Shown here piece by piece: positions 25,816-35,867 of a stretch of 64,000 bases of DNA (within the stretch, counting starts at the first letter, position 1; each line of letters opens with the position of its first letter). The notes beneath the pieces were generated by a model. That model was not told where the DNA came from, made no database searches, and saw only the letters and a list, made by a program, of their open reading frames with translations. A program made the position numbers and the translations under genes. The stretch is from Novosphingobium sediminicola (lineage in GTDB: Bacteria > Pseudomonadota > Alphaproteobacteria > Sphingomonadales > Sphingomonadaceae): positions 1 through 64,000 of the forward strand of contig NZ_JACIDX010000007.1 in assembly GCF_014196525.1 (NCBI RefSeq), read 5' to 3'.

Positions 25816-26442
25816 TTACCCCTTCAAATCCAGCCCCAAAGACCGCGCCACCAGCGCCGCCTGGGTTCGGTTGCGCACGTCGAGCTTGCGCATGATCGCG
25901 GTCATATGGGCCTTGACGGTGGCCTCTGCGATGCCGAGATTATGGGCGATCTGTTTGTTCAATTGCCCGTCCAGCACGGCCAGCAGCACTTTCAATTGCG
26001 TTGGCGTCAGGCCTGCGACCTCGCGGCGGATGGTGTCGAGTTCGCCGTGCGTATCGGGCGCGGCGGGTGCGGCGGCGCCCAGCGTGTCGGCGATGACCGC
26101 CTCGATGGCGGACAGGTCGCTGTCTTTGGACAGGAAACCGATGGCTCCGAAGGCGCGTGCTTCCTGCGGCGCGGCGCTGCCTTCTGCGCTGGAAACGACG
26201 AGGATCGGCACATCGGGCTTTTCCGCGTGGAGCAGCGCGATGCCCGAATAGCCCACCGCGCCCGGCATTTTCAGATCCAGCGTGATGAGGGCAAGGTCGC
26301 TGGCATCCGCAGCGGCGCGGGCGGCGGCGGTCAGGGTTCCGGCCTCGATGATGCGCGCCTGTGGCAGGACCCGGTTGACGGCGAGGCTGAGCGCCTGGCG
26401 GAAGAGCGGGTGGTCATCGGCAATAAGGACGGTCTGGGTCAC
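25816..26442 (-). CDS. crbR: CrbR-type LuxR-family response regulator
   Basis: The protein of about 208 residues is a NarL/LuxR-type response regulator. The receiver has Asp9, Asp10 and phosphoacceptor Asp56 in LITLDLKMPG, and Lys in FLSKDSD. The C-terminal helix-turn-helix is LTPTQLKVLLAVLDGQLNKQIAHNLGIAEATVKAHM. It fits CrbR (ErdR/AgmR-like), the partner of CrbS and activator of acs. The start is a GTG at 26442, where receiver homology begins; an upstream in-frame ATG (26532) would add 30 unrelated residues. It lies between crbS and acs, convergent to the first and downstream of the second. Confidence 0.88.
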   Translation of the reverse strand: MTQTVLIADDHPLFRQALSLAVNRVLPQARIIEAGTLTAAARAAADASDLALITLDLKMPGAVGYSGIALLHAEKPDVPILVVSSAEGSAAPQEARAFGAIGFLSKDSDLSAIEAVIADTLGAAAPAAPDTHGELDTIRREVAGLTPTQLKVLLAVLDGQLNKQIAHNLGIAEATVKAHMTAIMRKLDVRNRTQAALVARSLGLDLKG

Positions 26443-26571
26443 GTGAGGCAGGCTTTCAGGCAATGATGCTGCCGACTCGCCGCCATGGCCGGGCTGTCGG
26501 TTCTGCGCCTTATGATAGAGCCACAGGCCCATGCGGCAACCCCTTGCGGGCGTTTGCGCGGAGCAAAATGA

Positions 26572-26601
26572 ACGGGCCGTCAACTTTCGTTGGCGGCCCG
26601 T
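26572..26601 (-). terminator. Intrinsic-type hairpin at the acs 3' end
   Basis: ACGGGCCGTCAAC at 26572-26580 onward pairs with GTTGGCGGCCCGT ending at 26601, a 13-bp stem with one G-T pair and a 4-base loop (TTTC). It lies 22 bases past the acs stop codon and is followed on the minus strand by CATTTTGC, a modest T-rich tail. It would separate acs from crbR transcription. Confidence 0.65.
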
Positions 26602-26622
26602 CTTTAATCACAGCGGTTTTTC

Positions 26623-28572
26623 TTATGCGTTGGCCAATTGCGGGCGGTTGGCCAGCAGGTGATCGACTACCGAAGGATCGGCCAGCGTGCTGGTGTCGCC
26701 CAGACTGCCCACGTCATTTTCCGCGATCTTGCGCAGGATGCGACGCATGATCTTGCCCGAACGGGTCTTGGGCAGGCCCGGTGCGAACTGGATTACGTCG
26801 GGCGTGGCGATGGGGCCGATTTCGCGGCGCACCCATGCGATCAGCTCCTTGCGCAAAGCCTCGTCGGGTTCGACGTCCGCGTTGCAGGTGACATAGGCAT
26901 AGATGCCCTGACCCTTGATCTCATGGGGCATGCCCACCACGGCGGCCTCGGCCACATGCTCATGGGCGACCAGCGCGGATTCGATTTCCGCCGTGCCCAT
27001 GCGGTGGCCCGAGACGTTGATGACGTCGTCGATGCGGCCGGTGATCCAGTAATAGCCATCCTCGTCGCGGCGGCAGCCGTCGCCGGTGAAGTAGTATCCG
27101 GCAAAGGTGGTGAAATAGGTCTGGAAGAAGCGATCCGCATCGCCCCAGACGCCGCGCATCTGGCCGGGCCAACTGTCCGCAATGACGAGGCAGCCATCGC
27201 CGGGGCCTTCCATGATCGTGCCGTCATTGTCGAGCAGCAGCGGTTGCACGCCAAAGAAGGGGCGCGAGGCCGAGCCGGGTTTCAACGCCGTGGCGCCGGG
27301 CAGGGGGGTGATCATCGTGCCGCCCGTCTCGGTCTGCCACCATGTGTCGACGATGGGGCAGCGGCCTTCGCCCACGACCTTGTGATACCATTCCCACGCT
27401 TCGGGGTTGATCGGTTCGCCTACGCTGCCCAGCACGCGCAGCGACTGGCGGCTGGTCTTCTTCACCCATTCGTCGCCTTCGCGCATCAACGCGCGCAGGG
27501 CCGTGGGGGCGCCATAGAAGATCTCGACCTGATACTTGTCCACCACCTGCCAGAAGCGGCTGGGATCGGGATAGTTGGGGACGCCTTCGAACATCAGCGT
27601 GGTGCCGCCGTTGAGCAGCGGGCCGTAGATCAGATACGAATGGCCCGTCACCCAGCCCACGTCCGCCGCGCACCAGTAAATCTGGCCGGGGCGATAATCG
27701 AAGACATATTGATGCGTGGCCGAAACCCACACCGAATAGCCGCCGGTGGTGTGCAGCACGCCCTTGGGCTTGCCGGTGGAGCCGGAGGTATAGAGGATGA
27801 ACAGCGGGTCTTCGGCGTTCATTTCCTCGGGGCTGTTTTCGGGCGATACGGCGGCGCAGGCGGCATGCCAGTCGATGTCGCGGCCCGGCACCATGCCGAC
27901 ATCGGCCCCGGTGCGGGCCAGCACGATGACCTTTTCAATGCCCGGCGCCTGAGCAGCGGCGGCATCGACGTTTTTCTTGAGCGGAACCTTCTTGCCCCCG
28001 CGCAGACCTTCGTCCGCCGTGATGACGATGCGGCTGCCGCAATCTTCGACGCGGCCGGCCAGCGCCTCGGGGCTGAACCCTGCGAAGACGATGGAATGGA
28101 TCGCGCCGACGCGGGCGCAGGCCAGCATGGCCACCGCCGCTTCGGGCACCATGGGCAGATAGATCGTCACCCGGTCGCCGCGATTAACGCCCTGATCCTT
28201 GAGCACATTGGCGAAGCGGCACACCATTTCGTGCAGTTCGCGATAGGTGATGCGGCGCTCGGCCTCATCCGGGCTGTCGGGTTCCCACAGGATGGCGATC
28301 TGGTCGCCGCGCGTGGTCAGATGGCGATCCAGCGCATTGGCCGACAGGTTGAGCGTGCCGTCCTCGAACCAGCGGATGCCGAAATCACCCGCGTGATACG
28401 AGGTGTTCTTGACCTTGGTGAACGGCTTGATCCAGTCGATGCGCCCCGCTTCCTGCGCCCAGAACGCATCGGGATCGCTCACCGATTGCTGATACATGGC
28501 GGTATAGCGCGCATCGTCGATCAGGGCATTTTCGGCCCATTCGGCGGGGACGGGATAGATGGCTTCGCCCAC
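26623..28572 (-). CDS. acs: Acetyl-CoA synthetase
   Basis: The 649-residue AMP-forming enzyme activates acetate to acetyl-CoA in the cytosol. Motifs are [14 protein letters not shown] (ATP loop), [11 protein letters not shown], and the C-terminal [11 protein letters not shown] with Lys607, the lysine that is acetylated by Pat/AcuA-type enzymes to switch the protein off in many bacteria. Length and start ([19 protein letters not shown]) are those of normal Acs. The gene is divergent from the DcaP porin across 247 bases with repeat motifs that could bind CrbR. Confidence 0.97.
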   Translation of the reverse strand: MGEAIYPVPAEWAENALIDDARYTAMYQQSVSDPDAFWAQEAGRIDWIKPFTKVKNTSYHAGDFGIRWFEDGTLNLSANALDRHLTTRGDQIAILWEPDSPDEAERRITYRELHEMVCRFANVLKDQGVNRGDRVTIYLPMVPEAAVAMLACARVGAIHSIVFAGFSPEALAGRVEDCGSRIVITADEGLRGGKKVPLKKNVDAAAAQAPGIEKVIVLARTGADVGMVPGRDIDWHAACAAVSPENSPEEMNAEDPLFILYTSGSTGKPKGVLHTTGGYSVWVSATHQYVFDYRPGQIYWCAADVGWVTGHSYLIYGPLLNGGTTLMFEGVPNYPDPSRFWQVVDKYQVEIFYGAPTALRALMREGDEWVKKTSRQSLRVLGSVGEPINPEAWEWYHKVVGEGRCPIVDTWWQTETGGTMITPLPGATALKPGSASRPFFGVQPLLLDNDGTIMEGPGDGCLVIADSWPGQMRGVWGDADRFFQTYFTTFAGYYFTGDGCRRDEDGYYWITGRIDDVINVSGHRMGTAEIESALVAHEHVAEAAVVGMPHEIKGQGIYAYVTCNADVEPDEALRKELIAWVRREIGPIATPDVIQFAPGLPKTRSGKIMRRILRKIAENDVGSLGDTSTLADPSVVDHLLANRPQLANA

Positions 28573-28684
28573 GTTTCAGCACTCCTCTCAAAATTCGTTC
28601 CGATGGACGTAACGTGAGGGAGCCCCTCGCGCAGCCCATTCTTTGGAACAATACTAGGCCAATATGGTCCAAGTCGTAGCCCTT

Positions 28685-28724
28685 ACCAAGGTCGTACATG
28701 CAAGGTCGGGAAATAAACCTTGGT
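28685..28724. promoter_or_regulatory. Repeated motif in the acs-porin divergent region
   Basis: ACCAAGGT at 28685-28692 and its exact reverse complement ACCTTGGT at 28717-28724 lie with centres 32 bases apart, about three helical turns. A third copy of the core, AAGGTCG, at 28702-28708, repeats directly the one at 28688-28694. The spacing and place suggest an activator or repressor site controlling acs and the porin operon. CrbR is the obvious candidate, but there is no direct proof. Confidence 0.4.
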
Positions 28725-28819
28725 CGGGATGGATCGTAACGGCTGTTACGAGTGATCTTTCCATCACGGATCGGACTGTCCCCCGCAAGAAGGGACGGCC
28801 AACAGGATGGAGAGGTTTG

Positions 28820-30292
28820 ATGACGCTTTTTCGGGGAAAGGCGCGCGCTATGGCAGTGTTGCTGGGCGCGTCGGCGCTGGCGGCGCCGGGGGGCGCGATG
28901 GCGAAGGCTGCTCCTGCACTCAGCGCGCGTGAGGCGGCCCTGCTCGAACGGCTGGAGAAGCTGGAGGCCGAGGTGAGCCAGTTGCGCGCCGATGCCGCCA
29001 CCACCCGCCAGCAGCAGGGCGAGGCCGTACAGGCCGTGGCCACTCAGGCCAACACCGCCGCGCAGGTCGCCCAGAGCGCTGCCAAGGAGGCCAAGGCCAC
29101 CGGAGAGCGCGTAGCCGCCGTGGAAAAGAAGCCTCAGCCCGAGGGGATGCGGGTTGGCGCGACGAACATCCGCATCGGCGGCTTCCTGAAGTTCAACGCC
29201 GATTACAGCCATTTCGATGGCGGCACCGTGGCCACCAACACGCTGGGCCGCGACTTTTATCTGCCGCAGGCGATTCCCGTGGTGACGCCCACCAGCCGGT
29301 CGAGCACCGACACCGATTTTTCGGCCAAGCAGACGCGGATCTGGCTCAACCTCGACACGACGGTGGCGGGCCATACTTTGCGCGGCTATATCGAGACCGA
29401 TTTCCAGACCACCGCCAGCGCGGCGGCCAATGTGACGGGCGGCGGCAGCCAGCGTACCACCAATGGCTATACGCTGGCGCTGCGCCGCGCCTTTGTTCAG
29501 CTCGACAAATGGACCTTTGGCCAGGACTGGACCACGTTCCAGAACACCGCCGTTCTGCCCGAATCGACCGATTTCGTCGGCGCGACCGAAGGCACCGTTT
29601 TCGTGCGTCAGCCTTTGGTGCGCTATTCCACCCCGCTGTCCAAGGCGGCCACGCTGCACGTCTCGGTTGAAAACCCCGAGAGCGCCACGGCCAATGCGGG
29701 GTCTGCCGCGCTGGTGGAAAACGGCACTGACCATCTGCCCGATTTTGCCGCCCGCCTGAACTATATGACCAAGCGGGGCGAGATCAGCTTTGCCGCGCTG
29801 GGCCGTCAGGTGCGCACCGAAACGGCTGGGGCGGGCATCACCCGCGCGGGCTTTGGCGGATCGGTTGCGGGCAAGATCTTCCTCAATGAAAAGCGCACCA
29901 GCGACCTGCGTTTCTCGGCCACCTATGGCCAGAACATCGGGCGCTATGTGGGCCTGAACTTTGCCCCCGATGCGGTCTATGTCGCGGCCACCAACAGCCT
30001 GGCCGATGTCCGGGTGTTTGCCGCGCTGGCCGCAGCGCGCATCGCCATCACGCCCACTTTGCGCGTCAATGTCATCGGTTCGATGCAAAGCGCCGACTAT
30101 GACGGTTCGCTCAGCCCCGCCGCCATTGCCGCCTATAACAAGAAGGCGTGGTCGGGCGCGGTCAACCTGTTCTATTCGCCGGTCAAGGCCATCGACCTTG
30201 GCATCGAATATCGTCACGGCCAGCGCGAACTGGTCAATGGCCAGAAGGGCAACATCGACCGGGTCGAATTTGCCGCACGCTATAATTTCTGA
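28820..30292 (+). CDS. DcaP-family outer-membrane porin
   Basis: The 490-residue precursor has a signal peptide (about 1-31, ending GGAMAKA), a coiled-coil heptad region (about 35-85) and a beta-barrel that begins near IRIGGFLKFNADYSHFDGG and ends in ARYNF with terminal Phe. DcaP-like porins are trimers that let dicarboxylates and other small anions cross. The start is the ATG at 28820 with GGAGAGG upstream; the longer upstream frame has no signal peptide. The MHS carrier follows 51 bases downstream, so an outer- and inner-membrane uptake pair for an organic acid is likely. Confidence 0.9.
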   Translation: MTLFRGKARAMAVLLGASALAAPGGAMAKAAPALSAREAALLERLEKLEAEVSQLRADAATTRQQQGEAVQAVATQANTAAQVAQSAAKEAKATGERVAAVEKKPQPEGMRVGATNIRIGGFLKFNADYSHFDGGTVATNTLGRDFYLPQAIPVVTPTSRSSTDTDFSAKQTRIWLNLDTTVAGHTLRGYIETDFQTTASAAANVTGGGSQRTTNGYTLALRRAFVQLDKWTFGQDWTTFQNTAVLPESTDFVGATEGTVFVRQPLVRYSTPLSKAATLHVSVENPESATANAGSAALVENGTDHLPDFAARLNYMTKRGEISFAALGRQVRTETAGAGITRAGFGGSVAGKIFLNEKRTSDLRFSATYGQNIGRYVGLNFAPDAVYVAATNSLADVRVFAALAAARIAITPTLRVNVIGSMQSADYDGSLSPAAIAAYNKKAWSGAVNLFYSPVKAIDLGIEYRHGQRELVNGQKGNIDRVEFAARYNF

Positions 30293-30343
30293 TCTAATCA
30301 AATCATAACGGGTCGAAAACGACCCATAACGGGAGCGCCTGTC

Positions 30344-32074
30344 ATGTCTGTATTGCATGAAACGGCAGAGGATCTAGCCAGACTGCCAAAGCATCATGTC
30401 GCCACCCATGACGAGAAACTGGTGATTACCGCCAGCTCGCTGGGCACGGTGTTCGAATGGTATGATTTCTATCTCTACGGCCTGCTGACCGCGATCATCG
30501 CGGCCCAGTTCCTGACCGGGCTTAATCAGACCACGTCCTTTATCATGGCGCTGCTGGTGTTTGCGGCAGGCTTTATCGTGCGGCCCTTTGGCGCGCTGGT
30601 GTTTGGCCATATCGGCGATCTGTTCGGGCGCCGTTATACTTTCATCATCACGCTGACGGTGATGGGCCTGTCCACCTTCCTTGTCGGCTGTCTGCCCACG
30701 TATAAGCAGGTTGGCGTTGCCGCGCCGATCATGCTGGTGGTGCTGCGCATGTTTCAGGGGCTGGCGCTGGGCGGCGAATATGGGGGCGCTGCCACCTATG
30801 TTGCCGAACATGCACCCGCCGGAAAGCGCGGGCTCTATACGAGCTGGATCCAGATCACCGCCACGGCGGGTCTGGCCATGGCGCTGCTGATCGTGATCGC
30901 GGTGCGTTCGCCCATTACCGGCGTTGGCGAAGAAGCCTTCAAGCAATGGGGCTGGCGCATTCCCTATCTGGTCTCGGGCCTGTTTCTGGTGCTGGGCCTG
31001 TGGCTGCGCTTGAAGCTGCATGAAAGCCCGGTGTTTCAGAAGATCAAGTCGGAAGGCAGCGGCTCGAAGGCTCCGTTGAAAGACGCCTTTGGCAAGTGGT
31101 CGAACCTCAAGATCGTGCTGATCGCTTTCTTCGGCGCCATCGCGGGTCAGGCTGTCGTGTGGTACACGGGCCAGCTCTATGCGATGTATTTCCTTGAAAA
31201 AATGCTCAAGGTTGACGGTCTGACCGCCAACACGCTGATCATCACCGCGCTGCTGCTGGCCACGCCTTTCTTCCTCTTCTTCGGCGCCCTGTCGGACAAG
31301 ATCGGGCGCAAGCCGATCATCCTGACCGGCTGCGCGCTGGCGGCTCTCACCATGTTCCCCGTGTTCCACGCGCTTACCGAGGCGGCCAATCCCGCTCTGG
31401 CCCATGCGCAGGCCAATGCCCCGGTCAAGGTCATGGCCTATCCGGGCGAATGTTCGTCGCAATTCGACCCTGTGGGCGCCAATAAGTTTGACACCACCAG
31501 CTGCGACATCGTGAAAAACGCTCTGGCCAAGGCGGCGATCAATTACGAAAACGTCGATGCGCCCTCCGGTTCGGTCGCCAGCGTTTCGATCGGCGGCAAG
31601 ACCATCATCGCCCCCGATCCGGCGCAGGTGTCGGGTGAGGACAAGAAGAAGGCGATTGCGGCCTTCACCACTGCGCTGGTAGGCAAAGCGGCCAGCGGCG
31701 ATAAGCCTGCGGTTGTGGGCGAACTGACCAAGGTGGGCTATCCCACCAAGGCCGACCCGGACCAGATCGACAAGCCCAAGGTGGTGGCGATCCTGTTCTA
31801 TCTCGTGCTGCTGGTGACGATGGTTTATGGCCCGATTGCGGCCATGCTGGTCGAACTCTTCCCCAGCCGGATCCGCTACTCGTCCATGTCGCTGCCCTAT
31901 CATATCGGCAATGGCTGGCTGGGCGGTCTGCTGCCCGCGATCGGCTTTGCCATGGTCGCGGCCAATGGGGATATCTACTATGGCTTCTGGTATCCGGTGA
32001 TCGTGGCGGCGGCCACCTTCTTCTTTGGCCTGTTCTTCCTGCCAGAGACGTTCCGCCGCAACATTGATGGCTGA
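30344..32074 (+). CDS. MHS-family MFS organic-acid carrier with large insertion
   Basis: The 576-residue protein has the metabolite:H+ symporter signature near the start (SSLGTVFEWYDFYLYG) and motif A (GHIGDLFGRRYTF), GLALGGEYGGAATYVAEHAP, and about 12 membrane segments. A hydrophilic insertion at about 346-477 with two Cys separates two late segments; ordinary MHS carriers have a short loop there. It follows the DcaP porin in an operon and ends at a strong terminator. Nearness to acs and prpE suggests that it takes up acetate, propionate or another short acid; the substrate is inferred. Confidence 0.88.
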   Translation: MSVLHETAEDLARLPKHHVATHDEKLVITASSLGTVFEWYDFYLYGLLTAIIAAQFLTGLNQTTSFIMALLVFAAGFIVRPFGALVFGHIGDLFGRRYTFIITLTVMGLSTFLVGCLPTYKQVGVAAPIMLVVLRMFQGLALGGEYGGAATYVAEHAPAGKRGLYTSWIQITATAGLAMALLIVIAVRSPITGVGEEAFKQWGWRIPYLVSGLFLVLGLWLRLKLHESPVFQKIKSEGSGSKAPLKDAFGKWSNLKIVLIAFFGAIAGQAVVWYTGQLYAMYFLEKMLKVDGLTANTLIITALLLATPFFLFFGALSDKIGRKPIILTGCALAALTMFPVFHALTEAANPALAHAQANAPVKVMAYPGECSSQFDPVGANKFDTTSCDIVKNALAKAAINYENVDAPSGSVASVSIGGKTIIAPDPAQVSGEDKKKAIAAFTTALVGKAASGDKPAVVGELTKVGYPTKADPDQIDKPKVVAILFYLVLLVTMVYGPIAAMLVELFPSRIRYSSMSLPYHIGNGWLGGLLPAIGFAMVAANGDIYYGFWYPVIVAAATFFFGLFFLPETFRRNIDG

Positions 32075-32098
32075 TACTTAAGTCTTACTCCCTTGAAT

Positions 32099-32152
32099 GT
32101 CGCGCCCTGATCTGGCCTATTTGGCCCAAATCAAGGCGCGACTTTTCTTTTG
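32099..32152 (+). terminator. Intrinsic terminator after the MHS carrier
   Basis: GTCGCGCCCTGAT at 32099 onward pairs with ATCAAGGCGCGAC, a 13-base stem with one mismatch that continues inward by CTGGCC/GGCC pairing, and is followed by TTTTCTTTT. It ends the porin-carrier operon. Confidence 0.9.
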
Positions 32153-32193
32153 CGCCCAAGGGGGCTGCATTCTTCCTCTCACGGAGATTCCCG

Positions 32194-32730
32194 ATGACCA
32201 CTCCAACCGTTACCAGCCAGGCCGCTACCAGCCAACAGCTCACCACCCGCGATGGCGTGGTGCTGAACGTGCGTCCCGCCACCGAGGCTGACGAGGCCGC
32301 GCTCTCCGCCTTTTTCGACGCCGTATCCGAGGATGACCGCCGCTTCCGCTTCTTTGCGGCCGGCGAGCATGTCAGCCATGACCAGCTTGACCCCTTGATT
32401 CACGCCGATCATTTCCGCAGCGAAAGCTATATCGCCTTTGACCATGCCACCGGCGGACTGGTGGGCTCGGGCCTGCTGGCCTGCGACGGCAAGATGGATA
32501 CGGGCGAAGTGGCGGTGTCGGTCCATGCCGATTATCGCGGGCGCGGCGTGGGCTGGGCTCTGCTCGACCTGCTGGCCAAGGAAGCCGAGCGCCGGGGCGT
32601 GCGCCGCGTGATCTCGATCGAGAGCCGCGACAACCATGCCGCCATCGAGGTGGAGCGCGACAAAGGCTTTACCCCCGAGGCATTCGACGGCGATCCGACT
32701 TTGGTCGTTCTATCGAAAACCTTCCGATAA
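32194..32730 (+). CDS. GNAT acetyltransferase, Pat-like domain
   Basis: The 178-residue protein is a stand-alone GNAT domain. The acetyl-CoA loop is VHADYRGRGVGWALLDLLAKEAERRG. The N-terminal part RFRFFAAGEHVSHDQLDPLIHADHFRS resembles the acetyltransferase domain of the protein lysine acetylases Pat/PatZ, which have RFF and SHE/D elements at the same place. Pat-type enzymes acetylate the C-terminal lysine of Acs and PrpE and inactivate them. It lies 41 bases before prpE in one operon and 3.6 kb from acs, which fits that role. Its real substrate is inferred. Confidence 0.82.
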   Translation: MTTPTVTSQAATSQQLTTRDGVVLNVRPATEADEAALSAFFDAVSEDDRRFRFFAAGEHVSHDQLDPLIHADHFRSESYIAFDHATGGLVGSGLLACDGKMDTGEVAVSVHADYRGRGVGWALLDLLAKEAERRGVRRVISIESRDNHAAIEVERDKGFTPEAFDGDPTLVVLSKTFR

Positions 32731-32771
32731 GAAGATAGTCATGGCCAGAATTCATAAACATGAGGATGGCC

Positions 32772-34657
<1,886 letters not shown>

Positions 34658-34661
<4 letters not shown>

Positions 34662-35341
34662 AAATTGGCGCTATAGCTGAGCATGAGACGGTCGCGCGCG
34701 CTGCTGGCCAGCGCGGCGGCTTCTCCCGGCGCGGTGTCGCTGCTGCGCGACAGGCGATATTCCAGCCGCAGATGCCCCGGCCCCATCGGCGCATCGGCCC
34801 CGGCCGACAGGCGCCATCCCTCCATCATCCGGTCGCGGTTGCGCAGGGCAGGGCCGATGACCGCGCGGTCATGCAATTCTGTACGCAGCGCCCCCGCGCC
34901 CGCAAACAGCCGCGTGCCGATCGGCAAGGCCGCCAGCGCCAGCGGATAGGCCAGATGCGCGCCCACAAAGATCTCACGCGTGAGGGCCAGGCTGAAATGG
35001 TCCTGCGGATTGGCGGCCCAGGTGCTGCCGCCCTCATTGGCGTCGATCAGCTTGGCCCCGGCATGTTGAAAATCCAGCCCCAGCAGCGCGCGCCCCTGCA
35101 TCGTGGGGGCCAGCACGGGGCGTTCGAGCGTGATGACTGCCACGTCCATTCGTCGGTTGAGCGGGGTTTCCGTGCCGTCATGGGCCAGCGCGGTCATTGC
35201 TGTTTCGCTGATGATATCGGTCGACAGGCGGGCGCCGTGCAGCGCCCGATGCAAAATGCCCGCATGAACGCAGACCGGCGCCAGCCCGCAAGCGAGCATT
35301 GCGACCAGCCCAAAAGTTGCAGCACAAGCAAGGCGGCGCAT
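34658..35341 (-). CDS. Outer-membrane beta-barrel protein of unknown function
   Basis: The 227-residue precursor has a signal peptide (about 1-28, cut near CVHAG) and a run of alternating strands (FSLALTREIFVGAHLAYPL, LRLEYRLSRS) ending LMLSYSANF with a terminal Phe, the signal for outer-membrane insertion. The size suggests an eight- to ten-strand barrel, similar to acyloxyacyl hydrolase-like (PagL-type) proteins, but I see no clear catalytic triad, so I leave the function open. It converges on prpE with the two stop codons sharing three bases. Confidence 0.7.
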
Positions 35342-35867
35342 GGCAATCCTCCCCCGTGGACCATGTGATCCGCAATACCGCAGAATCAGCGCTTGGTTCC
35401 CGGTGCGACGACATTTACTTCACACGGACTGAAGATAGTGTTTTGCGCCTTTGGTTACATACCCTGGTTAATACCGCGACAGGCTTTACGCCCGGTCATC
35501 TTTGCATCGTGCCAAGCCGTGGAAAAGGCGCGACGGAATCGTCCCGCTGGGCCGGGGCGGGTCCGGTTTTGCGATTAACCCGCCGTCATTTTTCTATCTT
35601 TGAGGTAAGGAAATCGGCCGGAAAGGATGCTGAAACGGGCTGCGATGCCAAGCGCAAATCGCGGATTTCCGGCGATTCGTCGGCCCTGCACCGGCCAATG
35701 TGTGTCATTTGAGCATCACTTTGCGATGTCATGGATGTGTCATAATCCCGTCAAAAAAGTGCAACCCCCTCAACCTATTGGCGGCTTCAAGTCTGCACCG
35801 ATTACCTAAGACCGGATGGGAATTCCTCTCCCTTCCCTCCCGCCGGTCTACCTTTGATGGGGGTTAT
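35342..35867. other. Long leader region upstream of TonB receptor 2
   Basis: This 526-base stretch lies between two divergent genes. It contains CATAAT at 35741-35746 and other AT-rich boxes but no promoter that I trust. The receptor start (35868) is unusually far from the next gene, so room exists for a long 5' leader or a regulatory RNA. No coding sequence with a ribosome-binding site was found. Confidence 0.5.

Noticed and set aside
30322..30344. The string TAACGGGAGCGC before the MHS carrier gene, which resembles the D module of the repeated element.
   Set aside because: Only 12 bases match, there is no palindrome or flanking module, and the sequence is better explained as the ribosome-binding region.
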